From Pseudomonas sp. B6002 (GTDB taxonomy: Bacteria > Pseudomonadota > Gammaproteobacteria > Pseudomonadales > Pseudomonadaceae): a stretch of 64,000 nucleotides of DNA. The notes under the pieces were generated by a model, which was not told the DNA's origin, did not search any database, and was given only the letters and a program-made list of their open reading frames with translations. The DNA is taken from contig NZ_JACAOY010000006.1 of assembly GCF_013385985.1 (NCBI RefSeq), positions 124,001-188,000 of the forward strand. The letters are read 5' to 3'. Positions 56,911 through 64,000 of this stretch are shown piece by piece (the first letter of the stretch is position 1; every line of letters starts with the position of its first letter). Made by a program: the position numbers and the translations under genes.

Positions 56911-57885
56911 TTACAGGTAACTCATTATAAAAGTGACTGAAGTGTTCGCCGTTCCGGCGCTCAGCTCGCTTCCCGCCAGACGGTAATAAGCCGCTGATAG
57001 AGGAATGTTGAAGCTTGTACCCGTGGTATTGAAGCCATTGAACGGGTAGGTGGTGCCCAGTGCAATTGGTTGACCGGCGTCGTCCATCAGTTTCAAGCCG
57101 ATGCCTTTTGCCGTTGAGCTGGCGTTCAACGCCACGACGCCCTGCTGCTGATCAATGACTTGAGTATTGGCTTTGAGGGAGTAGGTGACTTTTTGAATGC
57201 CTGACTGGCATTGGCTAAGGCCGATGTTGAATTTCACCGTGTGAGGTGCGTCACCGGCATTGCTGAACTCATGCAGGTAATAATCGTCCCCCATTTGAAC
57301 GGATACATCAGGGGTCTGGCAGGAAGCCGCGTTCAGGATAATGGGGTTGACCAGGTTGATTTTAACCAGGTCAAGATCTCCATAGCGGTGCGCCCCCAGG
57401 TTTCCTGCGGGAACCTCATTTTGCGACGAGAGCTCACTCGATTTAATAATCTCTATCGTGTAGCTTCTCGCGACATCCAAATAAGAGCCATTAAGCAACC
57501 TATCAACGTTTAAGTAACCATTCACTGAGTTTTTTACTTTGAGTGACAGCCCTGTTTTACCCAGGGGAAAGACATTGCCTGTCGTAACGCTGCCAAACTT
57601 GGGAGCCAGGGCGAAAATAAAGGGAGACGACCTAGGGCAATTAAAACCCTGCGACGGAGCGGTGATTGATTCCTCGTAAACCACGGTGCCTACGGGAGCA
57701 TCGCGGGGCACGGTCAAGGCAACCGGGGCGCTGGCGTAGTTAGCGGTGAACGCCTGCCCTTGCGTGAAATAACAATCCGCAGCGTATGCACTCGTTGAAT
57801 TGGCAAAGATGAGGGTGGCTGCGACAGTCAGCACAGAGCGCAGCCAGCGTTGTTTTTTAAAAAAGCACATGTGGTTTATTGCCAT
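56911..57885 (-). CDS. Fimbrial subunit or adhesin-like protein (DUF1120-like)
   Basis: The 324-residue exported protein has a signal peptide (RSVLTVAATLIFANSTSAYA before ADCYF) and two immunoglobulin-like halves. The C-terminal half has pilin features: paired Cys in AASCQTPDVSVQMGDDY and GLSQCQSG, and a donor-strand-accepting end with SVTFIMSYL. Such proteins are usually encoded with a chaperone and usher; none is present here, so it is an orphan or works with distant genes. DUF1120 is the closest family I can name. Confidence 0.75.
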   Translation of the reverse strand: MAINHMCFFKKQRWLRSVLTVAATLIFANSTSAYAADCYFTQGQAFTANYASAPVALTVPRDAPVGTVVYEESITAPSQGFNCPRSSPFIFALAPKFGSVTTGNVFPLGKTGLSLKVKNSVNGYLNVDRLLNGSYLDVARSYTIEIIKSSELSSQNEVPAGNLGAHRYGDLDLVKINLVNPIILNAASCQTPDVSVQMGDDYYLHEFSNAGDAPHTVKFNIGLSQCQSGIQKVTYSLKANTQVIDQQQGVVALNASSTAKGIGLKLMDDAGQPIALGTTYPFNGFNTTGTSFNIPLSAAYYRLAGSELSAGTANTSVTFIMSYL

Positions 57886-57982
57886 GATGGGTATCAGGGT
57901 GGACGCCTATCGTATTGATCGCGTACACCTGAAAAAATCAGGCAATTCTTAGATTGGGTGCTGCGTTGATTGCCTTCTGGCA

Positions 57983-58303
57983 TTGGGTGGGGGCTGCAGG
58001 AAGTTGGGTCGGACAAAAGCGTCCAATCCGAAGGCGGACCTGTTTCCACCGTCTGCCGAATGGGGCGGTGGCACCAATGGCGAACTCAAGCGATTAATGC
58101 TCAGGCATGCATTCCAATGGGTCGATACCGTCTGGTTTCACGTCGCGGGGCAGAACATCCGTTTACAGCGGGCCATGGAGACAATCGGCGGGCAGTTTTC
58201 GCACACCTCAATCAAGCAACTGGCGAATGGCACGCAGGAGAACTGCTTCTACAAAATTGAGCGGGCCCGCTTTGAGGGGCGGTGTTCGGTGGTCGACGCA
58301 TGA
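57983..58303 (+). pseudogene. 3' remnant of a GNAT acetyltransferase gene
   Basis: The frame contains LKRLMLRHAFQWVDTVWFHV then AGQNIRLQRAMETIGGQFSH and ending CFYKIERA. That is the C-terminal part of GNAT N-acetyltransferases (xxNxRSxxAxxKIG acetyl-CoA loop). The first half of the fold is missing; upstream sequence of the frame is unrelated. A decayed gene. The rest of 57886-58474 shows no other gene. Confidence 0.6.
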
Positions 58304-58474
58304 TTCCCAGCGCCAAGGCCTCGCACTCGTTGCGAAGGCTGGGCAATGGCTGCGATGCATGTGAGATTCTTCAGCAATCGGCTCCCTCATCGCACTTTTT
58401 TACATTCTTCGGCTCTATCTCTGTCCCGGCCACGCTCATTCCGTGTGTGGCGAGAAGAATCAGATCGGGTGCCG

Positions 58475-59224
58475 ATGGATCGAACATTAACGCTTTTTAC
58501 ACGTCGACGTATGCACTGGCCATTGCTATTGGCGAGCCTGCTCATGCTGTGTGGCAGCGGCTGTACCCAGCAACAAAGCCGCGATATCGCCAAGCAGTTC
58601 AGCAATGGCAAGCCCGATGAATTCTTCCAGACCAGCGTCGACCGTATGGCCACCCTGGGCATGCGTGACAACCTGCAAAGCCTCTACCTGCTGATGAACA
58701 AGCTCTACCTGCGCAACCCCAGCCAATGGCGGCAGTCGGGTTACCCGGATGCGGTGAGCGCCGCGCGGGAAATACGCATGGCCATCGAGAACCGCCGTCC
58801 ATTGCCTGCGCTGGGCGAGCGCCGCGACCTTGCAGCCCTGAGCTATTCCCTGAGCCCCGAGTTTCACGGCGACCGGGTCGGCGCGTTCATCTACGCGATC
58901 GGCAGCATGCTGGTGACCGCCCACGGCGGGCGCACCGAGTTCTACATGACCGATTCGATCAACCCGCAATTTGTCAGCAATGCCGCGCGCAATATCGAGA
59001 AAGCCACCTGGTTGCTCAGCCAGCGCCAGGATGCCAACGGCGCGCTGTTGCTGTTCTCCAACGAGATCTCGGAGGAGGGCAGCAACCTCAGTTTTGCGGT
59101 GGAATTCGGCAAGATCGTTGCGCGCCTCGACCTGCTGACCCAAATGCTCGATGAGCGCTACCGACGCATCGGCCTTAACTACGCGCAAAGCCTGTTGCTG
59201 ATGAATTTCCTGCCAGTGCAGTAG
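58475..59224 (+). CDS. Lipoprotein of unknown function, 249 aa
   Basis: Signal segment MHWPLLLASLLMLCGSGC with a lipobox-like CGSGC, preceded by MDRTLTLFTRRR. The mature part is helical and includes FFQTSVDRMATLGMRDNLQSLYLLMNKLYLRNPSQWRQSG and DRVGAFIYAIGSMLVTAHGGRTEFYMTDSINPQFVSNAARNIEKATWLLSQRQDANGALLLFSNEI. I recall similar hypothetical proteins in pseudomonads without a known role. ATG 58475 is chosen; the ATG at MHW is a good alternative. Confidence 0.75.
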   Translation: MDRTLTLFTRRRMHWPLLLASLLMLCGSGCTQQQSRDIAKQFSNGKPDEFFQTSVDRMATLGMRDNLQSLYLLMNKLYLRNPSQWRQSGYPDAVSAAREIRMAIENRRPLPALGERRDLAALSYSLSPEFHGDRVGAFIYAIGSMLVTAHGGRTEFYMTDSINPQFVSNAARNIEKATWLLSQRQDANGALLLFSNEISEEGSNLSFAVEFGKIVARLDLLTQMLDERYRRIGLNYAQSLLLMNFLPVQ

Positions 59225-59372
59225 TGGCGGGTGATACATCGGGTCTGGGCGTTTAATGATGTGACATCCAGTGCGCCGTTTCCCTTTCATTTGTAGGAGG
59301 CGGCCTATCTTGTATCCACTGGCTTGAAACACCCATCGGTGGGCCATAGCCTCGGACTTTCCTTAAAAATGA

Positions 59373-59636
59373 GTGCCTACCTTGGGTAAGCAAAAAACCG
59401 TTTGGCCCACTGATCGCGAAATTCGCCTGCGATTTATCCTGTTTGCGGTGATCGAGGCCGCGAGCGCCCAGGGTGCTCCTGCAGAGGTCTTGCTATCGGC
59501 CACTAAGCTGCTGCGTGATCCGCAAACAGAAGTGCAGCTTCGCGAAGCCTTGGCCGATATTCTGGCGTGTGATGAGATGTACGGCTTCAGGTTTCCACAA
59601 GGTTCAGAGGCCGATGAGTTGATGCAGACGCTCTGA
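59373..59636 (+). CDS. Hypothetical protein, 87 aa
   Basis: MPTLGKQKTVWPTDREIRLRFILFAVIEAASAQGAPAEVLLSATKLLRDPQTEVQLREALADILACDEMYGF is a helical soluble protein with regular codon use. The start is uncertain: GTG at 59373 or TTG at 59382, neither with a clear ribosome site. No family recognised. The following 290 bases hold the promoter of the Met-rich gene. Confidence 0.55.
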   Translation: MPTLGKQKTVWPTDREIRLRFILFAVIEAASAQGAPAEVLLSATKLLRDPQTEVQLREALADILACDEMYGFRFPQGSEADELMQTL

Positions 59637-59853
59637 TCCAAGGTTTGATTGTTTTTTTATGCGGCAGTTAGATCGTTTATTTCCTTCCGGTCTGATGCAA
59701 TACCTGTTTCGAATATCTAAAACGTCGTTTAGGCGCACTCAGCGGCGATTGCGTTCGTTATTGCGTCGATAGAAATGTTATCGCGTCGTGCACGGCTGTT
59801 TCGGTCAACTAAGCTTGCCCCCGAACAGCCTTTGCCGCTGCTCTGCCGTCGTC

Positions 59854-59881
59854 TTGCGCCGCTGTCTGGCGGCTCTAGAAT
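59854..59881 (+). promoter_or_regulatory. Promoter of the Met-rich gene, with a dyad in the spacer
   Basis: TTGCGC and TAGAAT are 16 bases apart. The spacer is occupied by a perfect dyad GCCGC-TGTCTG-GCGGC (59858-59873), so a repressor or activator could bind on the promoter itself. The start codon is 47 bases downstream. Confidence 0.5.
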
Positions 59882-59927
59882 CGGCGCCAGAACTTAGCCA
59901 TTTCCTGTCGATTACGGAGTTTCGAAC

Positions 59928-60455
59928 ATGATGAATGCAATGCAGATGCCGATGAACACCGCCATGCCCATGATGCCGATGATGGGCATGCCGATGATGA
60001 TGGCCACCATGAAGTGCGAGATGGCCGCTGACGCCATGATGTGCACCATGAAGCCAGCAGCCGGTATGGACATGGCTCAGTTCAAGACCAACGCCGAAAT
60101 GATGGCGATGATGATGAACTGCGGCATGCCGATGATGATGCAGTGCGCCAATATGTCGATGATGGGCATGTCGGCCGACGCCATGAAAATGATGACCGGC
60201 ATGAACATGCCGATGATGCCGATGATGCCGATGATGCCGATGATGTCCATGGGCATGTCGATGCCGATGATGACGTGCATGATGGAGTGCACCATGATGG
60301 CCGACAGCATGATGTGCAAAATGATGCCGATGCCCGGCATGAGCATGGACATGATGAAAAACTGCTGCATGCTCATGAACAAAATGATGAACGACTGCGC
60401 CATGCCCATGATGATGAGCTGCAACGGCATGCCGATGATGTGCTGCACCTGCTGA
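59928..60455 (+). CDS. Methionine/cysteine-rich protein, putative metal binder
   Basis: This 175-residue protein has, by my hand count, 76 Met and 14 Cys. It has runs such as MPMMPMMGMPMMM and MPMMPMMPMMPMM, and Cys motifs MNCGMPMMMQC, TCMMEC, KNCCM and a C-terminal MMCCTC. No signal peptide, no His and almost no aromatic residues. Two halves look related (MxxCxM..ADxMMC blocks), suggesting duplication. The DNA has CCGATGATG repeated four times near 60209-60246. GGAG lies 8 bases before the ATG. Dense thioether and thiol ligands suit Cu(I) or Ag(I); the role as a cytosolic copper store or sponge is inference. It has its own promoter and terminator. Confidence 0.75.
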   Translation: MMNAMQMPMNTAMPMMPMMGMPMMMATMKCEMAADAMMCTMKPAAGMDMAQFKTNAEMMAMMMNCGMPMMMQCANMSMMGMSADAMKMMTGMNMPMMPMMPMMPMMSMGMSMPMMTCMMECTMMADSMMCKMMPMPGMSMDMMKNCCMLMNKMMNDCAMPMMMSCNGMPMMCCTC

Positions 60456-60470
60456 CAGGTCCCGCACAAT

Positions 60471-60501
60471 AAAAAACGCCCCGATCATTCGGGGCGTTTT
60501 T
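60471..60501. terminator. Bidirectional terminator
   Basis: ACGCCCCGA and TCGGGGCGT pair around TCAT, with six A on one side and TTTTT on the other. It separates the Met-rich gene from the convergent regulator gene. Confidence 0.92.
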
Positions 60502-60511
60502 GCATTCAGGG

Positions 60512-61138
60512 TCAGTCCAATCGCTCTGGATAGGTAATCACCAGGAACGCCACGGCTTCACTGTCGGCCGGGTTGCGGTAGCGGTGGGGCTGGTCGGCGT
60601 AGAACAGGATCGAATCGCCGGTTGATAACAGATAACGCTCGTCGTTGACGCTGACTTCCAGCACGCCCTGAGCCACCACCAGGTTTTCCTGGATGCCTGG
60701 GCCATGCCCTTCGGATACTTCTTCGCCCAGCGCGCGCAAGCGGATCTCGTAAAACTCAGACTGGCGCGCCGTATCGTAGGGGAACAGCGCACGGCTGATA
60801 AACGCGCCATCGGCACTCACCAGGCGCTTGCTCTGTTGGGCTGGCAAGACCTCAACACCTTCAAAGGCGCGGTCTTCCAGGAACGCTGCCACCGACACCT
60901 TCAAACCCTTGGCAATCTTGCATAGCACTTTGATCGACGGCACGCTGCGGCCCGACTCGATCTGCGCCAGCATCGCCCGGCTGACCCCGCAGGCCCGCGC
61001 CAACCCATCCAGTGACAAATGGCGCTTGCTCCGCAGGCGTTGCAGGTTGTGCGCCACGCACAGGCTGATCACATCGTCGTCGGTATTCGGTTTGGGCAGG
61101 GGTTCGGGTGGTTCGGGCAGCACGTGCAGGAAATTCAT
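60512..61138 (-). CDS. XRE-family regulator with C-terminal cupin domain
   Basis: The 208-residue protein has an HTH_3 domain (about 32-88: NLQRLRSKRHLSLDGLARACGVSRAMLAQIESGRSVPSIKVLCKIAKGLKVSVAAFL). A cupin_2 domain (about 135-205: SEGHGPGIQENLVVAQGVLEVSVNDERYLLSTGDSILFYADQPHRYRN) follows. This class senses small metabolites through the cupin and usually represses neighbouring genes. The start MNFLHVLPEPPEPLPKP at 61138 is chosen; the frame extends further without domain support. It is 5 bases after a 52-residue gene on the same strand. Confidence 0.9.
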   Translation of the reverse strand: MNFLHVLPEPPEPLPKPNTDDDVISLCVAHNLQRLRSKRHLSLDGLARACGVSRAMLAQIESGRSVPSIKVLCKIAKGLKVSVAAFLEDRAFEGVEVLPAQQSKRLVSADGAFISRALFPYDTARQSEFYEIRLRALGEEVSEGHGPGIQENLVVAQGVLEVSVNDERYLLSTGDSILFYADQPHRYRNPADSEAVAFLVITYPERLD

Positions 61139-61143
61139 CGGCC

Positions 61144-61302
61144 TTACGCCCGGCGAGTATCGCTGGAGGGCGCTGCCTGGGCGGTGAACACCGCAAGCCC
61201 GGCACGTGCGGCGTACATCGCCCACATCAACTCGGCTGCAGCACGCGCCTGGCGGCGTTTACGGTGGAGCGTGAAGTCGATGACGGTGGCCGATGTTTGC
61301 AT
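61144..61302 (-). CDS. Hypothetical basic small protein upstream of the XRE gene
   Basis: The 52-residue frame opens MQTSATVIDFTLHRKRRQAR and continues AAAELMWAMYAARAGLAVF to a short tail. It is basic, with one amphipathic or weakly hydrophobic helix. It stops 5 bases before the regulator start, so the two are probably co-transcribed. No family recognised; start is the ATG at 61302 with GGGGGC-poor ribosome site. Confidence 0.45.
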   Translation of the reverse strand: MQTSATVIDFTLHRKRRQARAAAELMWAMYAARAGLAVFTAQAAPSSDTRRA

Positions 61303-61525
61303 GGGGGCGTTCTCAGGGGGCGTGGGTGACTCGATGGCTTCACAGTAATGCGTGCGTGTTATTTCTTTAAATACTGAGTTTGCATGTGTTAATTCGATTT
61401 TGGACTTAGAAAATAAATCAGGTCCGACGCTGTTGTGGGAAGGCTCTGGTCCGTTAATTAAGCGTGACCTGGCGGGCGTGCCTGCCATCCCACCTCTTTG
61501 CCCCCGATTCCCAAGGACCTGCCTG

Positions 61526-63643
61526 ATGCTGTTGCGCCACCCTTTGCCCCTGTTGACCGCCCTGACATTCAGCTCGCTGGTACACGCCGAAGACCTGCAA
61601 TTGGCCCCGGTCGAAGTCACCAGCAGCGAAGCCAGCGCTGGCGAGGTGGCCCAGGCACAACTCAGGAGCGTGCCCGGCGGTACCAATTACATCGACATGA
61701 GCAGCGTGCAGCAGGGCCGGGTGAGCACCAATGAAGATGTATTCAAGTACCAGGCAGGGGTGTACGCCAAGGCGGCGAACAATGAAGGCGTGAAGCTGTC
61801 GATTCGCGGCTCGGGCCTCAACCGCAGCCCGGGTGCTCATGCGTCGGGCTTGTATGAAATGCTCGATGGCCTGCCGCTGACCGGCCCGGGCGGCACCCCT
61901 TACGAACTCAAGGACCCGCTGTGGCAAAGCCGCGTCGAAGTGCTGCGCGGCGCCAACGGGTTCGATCAGGGCGCGCTGGCCCTCGGCGGCTCGGTCAACT
62001 ACGTCACCCACACCGGCTACGATGCGCCCAAGCTGCAAGTGCGCTATGAGGCGGGCAGCCGTGGGTATGCCCAACGTGAGATCAGTTCGGGCCAGGTGCT
62101 GGGCGATGCCGATTACTACATCAGCCTTACCGACTCGCAGTCCGACGGCTACCAGCACCAGAGCGCCGGCACGGGTAAAGGTATCGCGGCCAACTTCGGC
62201 TATCGCTTCAACCCGGACCTGGAAACACGCTTCTATTTCCGTTACCGCGAGACCACCAACGACAGCCCCGGCAAACTGATGCGCTACCAGATCAGCCATG
62301 ACCCCACGGCCGCCAACAGCCTCAACGCTGCGCGTGACTCCAAGCGCCTGCAGCCGGGCTCCACCTGGATTGCCAACAAGACCACCTTGCAGCTGGACGA
62401 CAGCTCCCGCGTCGAAGTCGGGCTGGCGTACCACGACTACCCGATGGACCTGCGCGAAGGCACCAATCGCCTGAAAGTCGCCTACACCGACATCAGCAGC
62501 ACCCTCAACTACATCCGCCAGGACACGCTGTTCGGCCGCGACAGCAAAACTACCGTCGGCCTGCGCACCACCCAGGCGATGCCGAATAACGGCGCGTCGG
62601 AGTACGTGCGCACACCGGCCGGTAATACCGCAATTTATGCCCCCGGCACCAAGACCCGCGACTACAGCTACCTGGGCTCCGACACCGTGCTGCACATCGG
62701 CAACGACCTCGAGCTGGTCCCGGACCTGTGGCTCACCACTGGCCTGGCGGCGATCTACACTCGTCGCGAAACCGAAGTTACCTACCCGGATACCCATACG
62801 CCGACACGCCAGCAGAACTGGGACTACGCGCCACGCATCGGCCTGCGTTACGACTTCAATCCGCAACTGCAGATGTACGGCAACCTCAGCCGCTCGGTAG
62901 AGCCGCCGCATGCGTGGTCCATGATCTGGGGTTCCAATAAATACTTTGGCCCCAGCAGCGGCCCGGCCACCGGTTTGCAACGTGAAGGCGTGAACCTGCG
63001 TAATCAGACCGCAACCACCCTTGAGGTCGGCGCCCGTGGCGAGCACCGTTTCGGCCAGTGGGACCTGGCGCTGTACCGCTCCGAAGTGCGCCATGAGCTG
63101 CTCACCGTCGAAACCCAGGCCCAAACCCAGACCAGCAGCGCCATCGTCGCCGAATCCAACGCCAGCCCCACCGTGCACCAAGGCGTGGAACTGGGCCTGC
63201 TCAGCCCGCTTTGGGACGGCGGCCGTAATGGCCAACTGGCCCTGCGCCAAGCCTATACCTACAGCGATTTCCACTACCGCGACGACGACCGCTTCGGCGA
63301 CAACACCTTGCCGGGCATTCCCAAGCACTACTACCAGGCGCAGTTGCGCTACAGCCACCCGACCGGTTTCTACACCAGCCTCAATACCGAGCATGCCTCG
63401 CGGGTGGCGGTGGACTACGCCAATTCCTACTACGCGGCGGCCTACACCACCCTCGGCGCGACCTTCGGCTACGACGCGCCGAAACAGGACTGGCAAGCCT
63501 GGGTCGACTTGCGCAACCTCACCAACCGGCGCTACGCCAACACCGTCACGCCGGGTTATGACGACAAAGGGCAGGACGCTGCCCGGTCGACCCCAGCCGA
63601 TGGTCGGGGCATCTACACCGGTGTCTCCTGGAGCTGGCGCTAA
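61526..63643 (+). CDS. TonB-dependent outer-membrane receptor, FecA-like
   Basis: The 705-residue receptor has a signal peptide (MLLRHPLPLLTALTFSSLVHA), then a TonB box-like region (LAPVEVTSS), plug domain (VFKYQAGVYAKAANNEGVKLSIRGSGLNR, VEVLRGANGFDQGALALGGSVNYVT) and a 22-strand barrel ending in SWSWR with an aromatic penultimate residue. There is no N-terminal STN signalling domain, so it should transport without surface signalling. The ligand, probably a siderophore, is not readable. AAGGA precedes the ATG at 61526. The 220-base upstream region is AT-rich, with no clear Fur box. Confidence 0.92.
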   Translation: MLLRHPLPLLTALTFSSLVHAEDLQLAPVEVTSSEASAGEVAQAQLRSVPGGTNYIDMSSVQQGRVSTNEDVFKYQAGVYAKAANNEGVKLSIRGSGLNRSPGAHASGLYEMLDGLPLTGPGGTPYELKDPLWQSRVEVLRGANGFDQGALALGGSVNYVTHTGYDAPKLQVRYEAGSRGYAQREISSGQVLGDADYYISLTDSQSDGYQHQSAGTGKGIAANFGYRFNPDLETRFYFRYRETTNDSPGKLMRYQISHDPTAANSLNAARDSKRLQPGSTWIANKTTLQLDDSSRVEVGLAYHDYPMDLREGTNRLKVAYTDISSTLNYIRQDTLFGRDSKTTVGLRTTQAMPNNGASEYVRTPAGNTAIYAPGTKTRDYSYLGSDTVLHIGNDLELVPDLWLTTGLAAIYTRRETEVTYPDTHTPTRQQNWDYAPRIGLRYDFNPQLQMYGNLSRSVEPPHAWSMIWGSNKYFGPSSGPATGLQREGVNLRNQTATTLEVGARGEHRFGQWDLALYRSEVRHELLTVETQAQTQTSSAIVAESNASPTVHQGVELGLLSPLWDGGRNGQLALRQAYTYSDFHYRDDDRFGDNTLPGIPKHYYQAQLRYSHPTGFYTSLNTEHASRVAVDYANSYYAAAYTTLGATFGYDAPKQDWQAWVDLRNLTNRRYANTVTPGYDDKGQDAARSTPADGRGIYTGVSWSWR

Positions 63644-63653
63644 CACCCCATCC

Positions 63654-63746
63654 CCTGTAGGAGCCGGCTTGCCGGCGATTGCGGTGTATCAGTCCCTCAT
63701 GGGGTGACTGGCACACCGCCATCGCCAGCAAGCCGGCTCCTACAGG
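63654..63746. repeat. REPIN-like inverted repeat pair
   Basis: CCTGTAGGAGCCGGCTTGCC at the left and its inverted copy at the right (GCAAGCCGGCTCCTACAGG) enclose about 50 bases. A different REP subfamily from the one at 112-198, lying between the receptor gene and the sigma factor gene. Confidence 0.88.
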
Positions 63747-63840
63747 TATTTAGGTTGTTACAAAGGCTCTTGCTCCCTCTCTGTTTTACTGGCATTGTTC
63801 GCGCAATTGGTAATATTTCCTATTTGAGAAATTTTTGCGC

Positions 63841-64000
63841 ATGCATGACATTCCGGCCGCGCTGGGTACGCCCACGCGTCAGCAAACCCTCGCGGCAATG
63901 TACGTCGATCACCACGGTTGGCTGCATGGCTGGCTGCGCAAAAAACTCGGTTGCTCCCAGCACGCGGCCGACCTGGCCCACGATGCTTTCATCCGTGTAT
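63841..64000 (+). CDS. ECF sigma factor (FecI-like), N-terminal fragment
   Basis: Fifty-three codons are visible: MHDIPAALGTPTRQQTLAAM then YVDHHGWLHGWLRKKLGCSQ and HAADLAHDAFIRV. That is the region 2 start of iron-starvation ECF sigma factors (LY.xHHxWLxxWLRRKLGxxxxAADLAQDTFxRV). The gene continues off the right edge. An AT-rich stretch upstream (GGTAATATTTCCTATTTGAGAA) could hold a Fur site but matches the consensus poorly. Such factors pair with a FecR-type regulator and an STN-bearing receptor downstream. Confidence 0.88.
   Translation, partial: MHDIPAALGTPTRQQTLAAMYVDHHGWLHGWLRKKLGCSQHAADLAHDAFIRV

Noticed and set aside
60041-60472. Asp/His-rich frame on the plus strand overlapping the Met-rich gene
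   Set aside because: A shifted reading of the same ATG/GATGAT repeats; it has no ribosome site of its own.
59805-60488. Histidine-rich 227-codon frame on the minus strand
   Set aside because: It is the complement of ATG-rich DNA (CAT = His) of the Met-rich gene. The plus frame has ribosome site, promoter and Cys spacing; the minus frame has none.
61454-63646. 730-codon frame antisense to the TonB receptor
   Set aside because: Shadow of a real gene with complete receptor domains; the antisense protein is low-complexity Val/Ala/Gly/Arg.

Overview
The window looks like the chromosome of a Pseudomonas of the fluorescens group. The flanks carry a gacS gene with its usual ldhA neighbour, a comEC-exbB-exbD-lpxK-kdsB-ptp-murB run, high GC, and the extragenic palindromic (REP/REPIN) repeats typical of these species. 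This is inferred from gene content and remembered synteny, not from a database search.

Left flank, 1-13757: the start of ldhA, the GacS hybrid sensor kinase, a second two-component pair facing away from it, a DUF2062 membrane protein, ComEC, and a tightly overlapping envelope operon (ExbB/ExbD energisers, LpxK for lipid A, a Trm112-like peptide, KdsB for CMP-KDO, a low-molecular-weight phosphatase, MurB). A strong terminator follows, then a YccA/Bax-inhibitor gene and a tRNA-Ser(TGA) gene.

Prophage, 13695-55183: the 3' 60 bp of the tRNA-Ser gene is repeated exactly at 55124-55183, so these are attL and attR of a 41.4-kb prophage. It has a mosaic plan. The integration module lies at the left. 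Next comes a leftward and divergent array of small genes that share repeated start-associated leaders. A lambda-like switch follows, with a CI-type repressor gene flanked by two operator groups and a Cro-like gene. The replication module is O/P-like and contains an iteron origin inside the O-like gene; it is followed by a DUF1364 protein, a second tyrosine recombinase and a Q-like antiterminator. The head module is lambda-like: terminase, gpW, portal, a ClpP protease fused to the capsid protein, and head completion proteins. The tail is P2-like and contractile: V, W, J, I, fibre, Tfa, sheath, tube, E/E', tape measure, U, X, D. Lysis is by endolysin and Rz/Rz1, with the holin 20 kb away. It should make a myovirus-like particle, and the structural genes look intact. 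Cargo genes sit at the usual moron positions: 17056-17942, 28502-29404, 51701-52270, a LexA-box-controlled pair that includes a YedK/SRAP protein (52328-53433), and a secreted cysteine-repeat protein (54017-54442).

Right flank, 55184-64000: a DUF1275 membrane protein, two lipoproteins, an orphan fimbrial subunit, a GNAT remnant, a striking methionine/cysteine-rich protein (43 percent Met) with its own promoter and terminator, an XRE-cupin regulator, a TonB-dependent receptor, a second REPIN, and the start of an ECF sigma factor gene that runs off the end.

The best candidates for something undescribed are the Met/Cys-rich protein, the repeated start-associated hairpin leaders in the prophage early region, the AT-rich two-gene cassette at 17056-17942, and the SOS-box-controlled pair.
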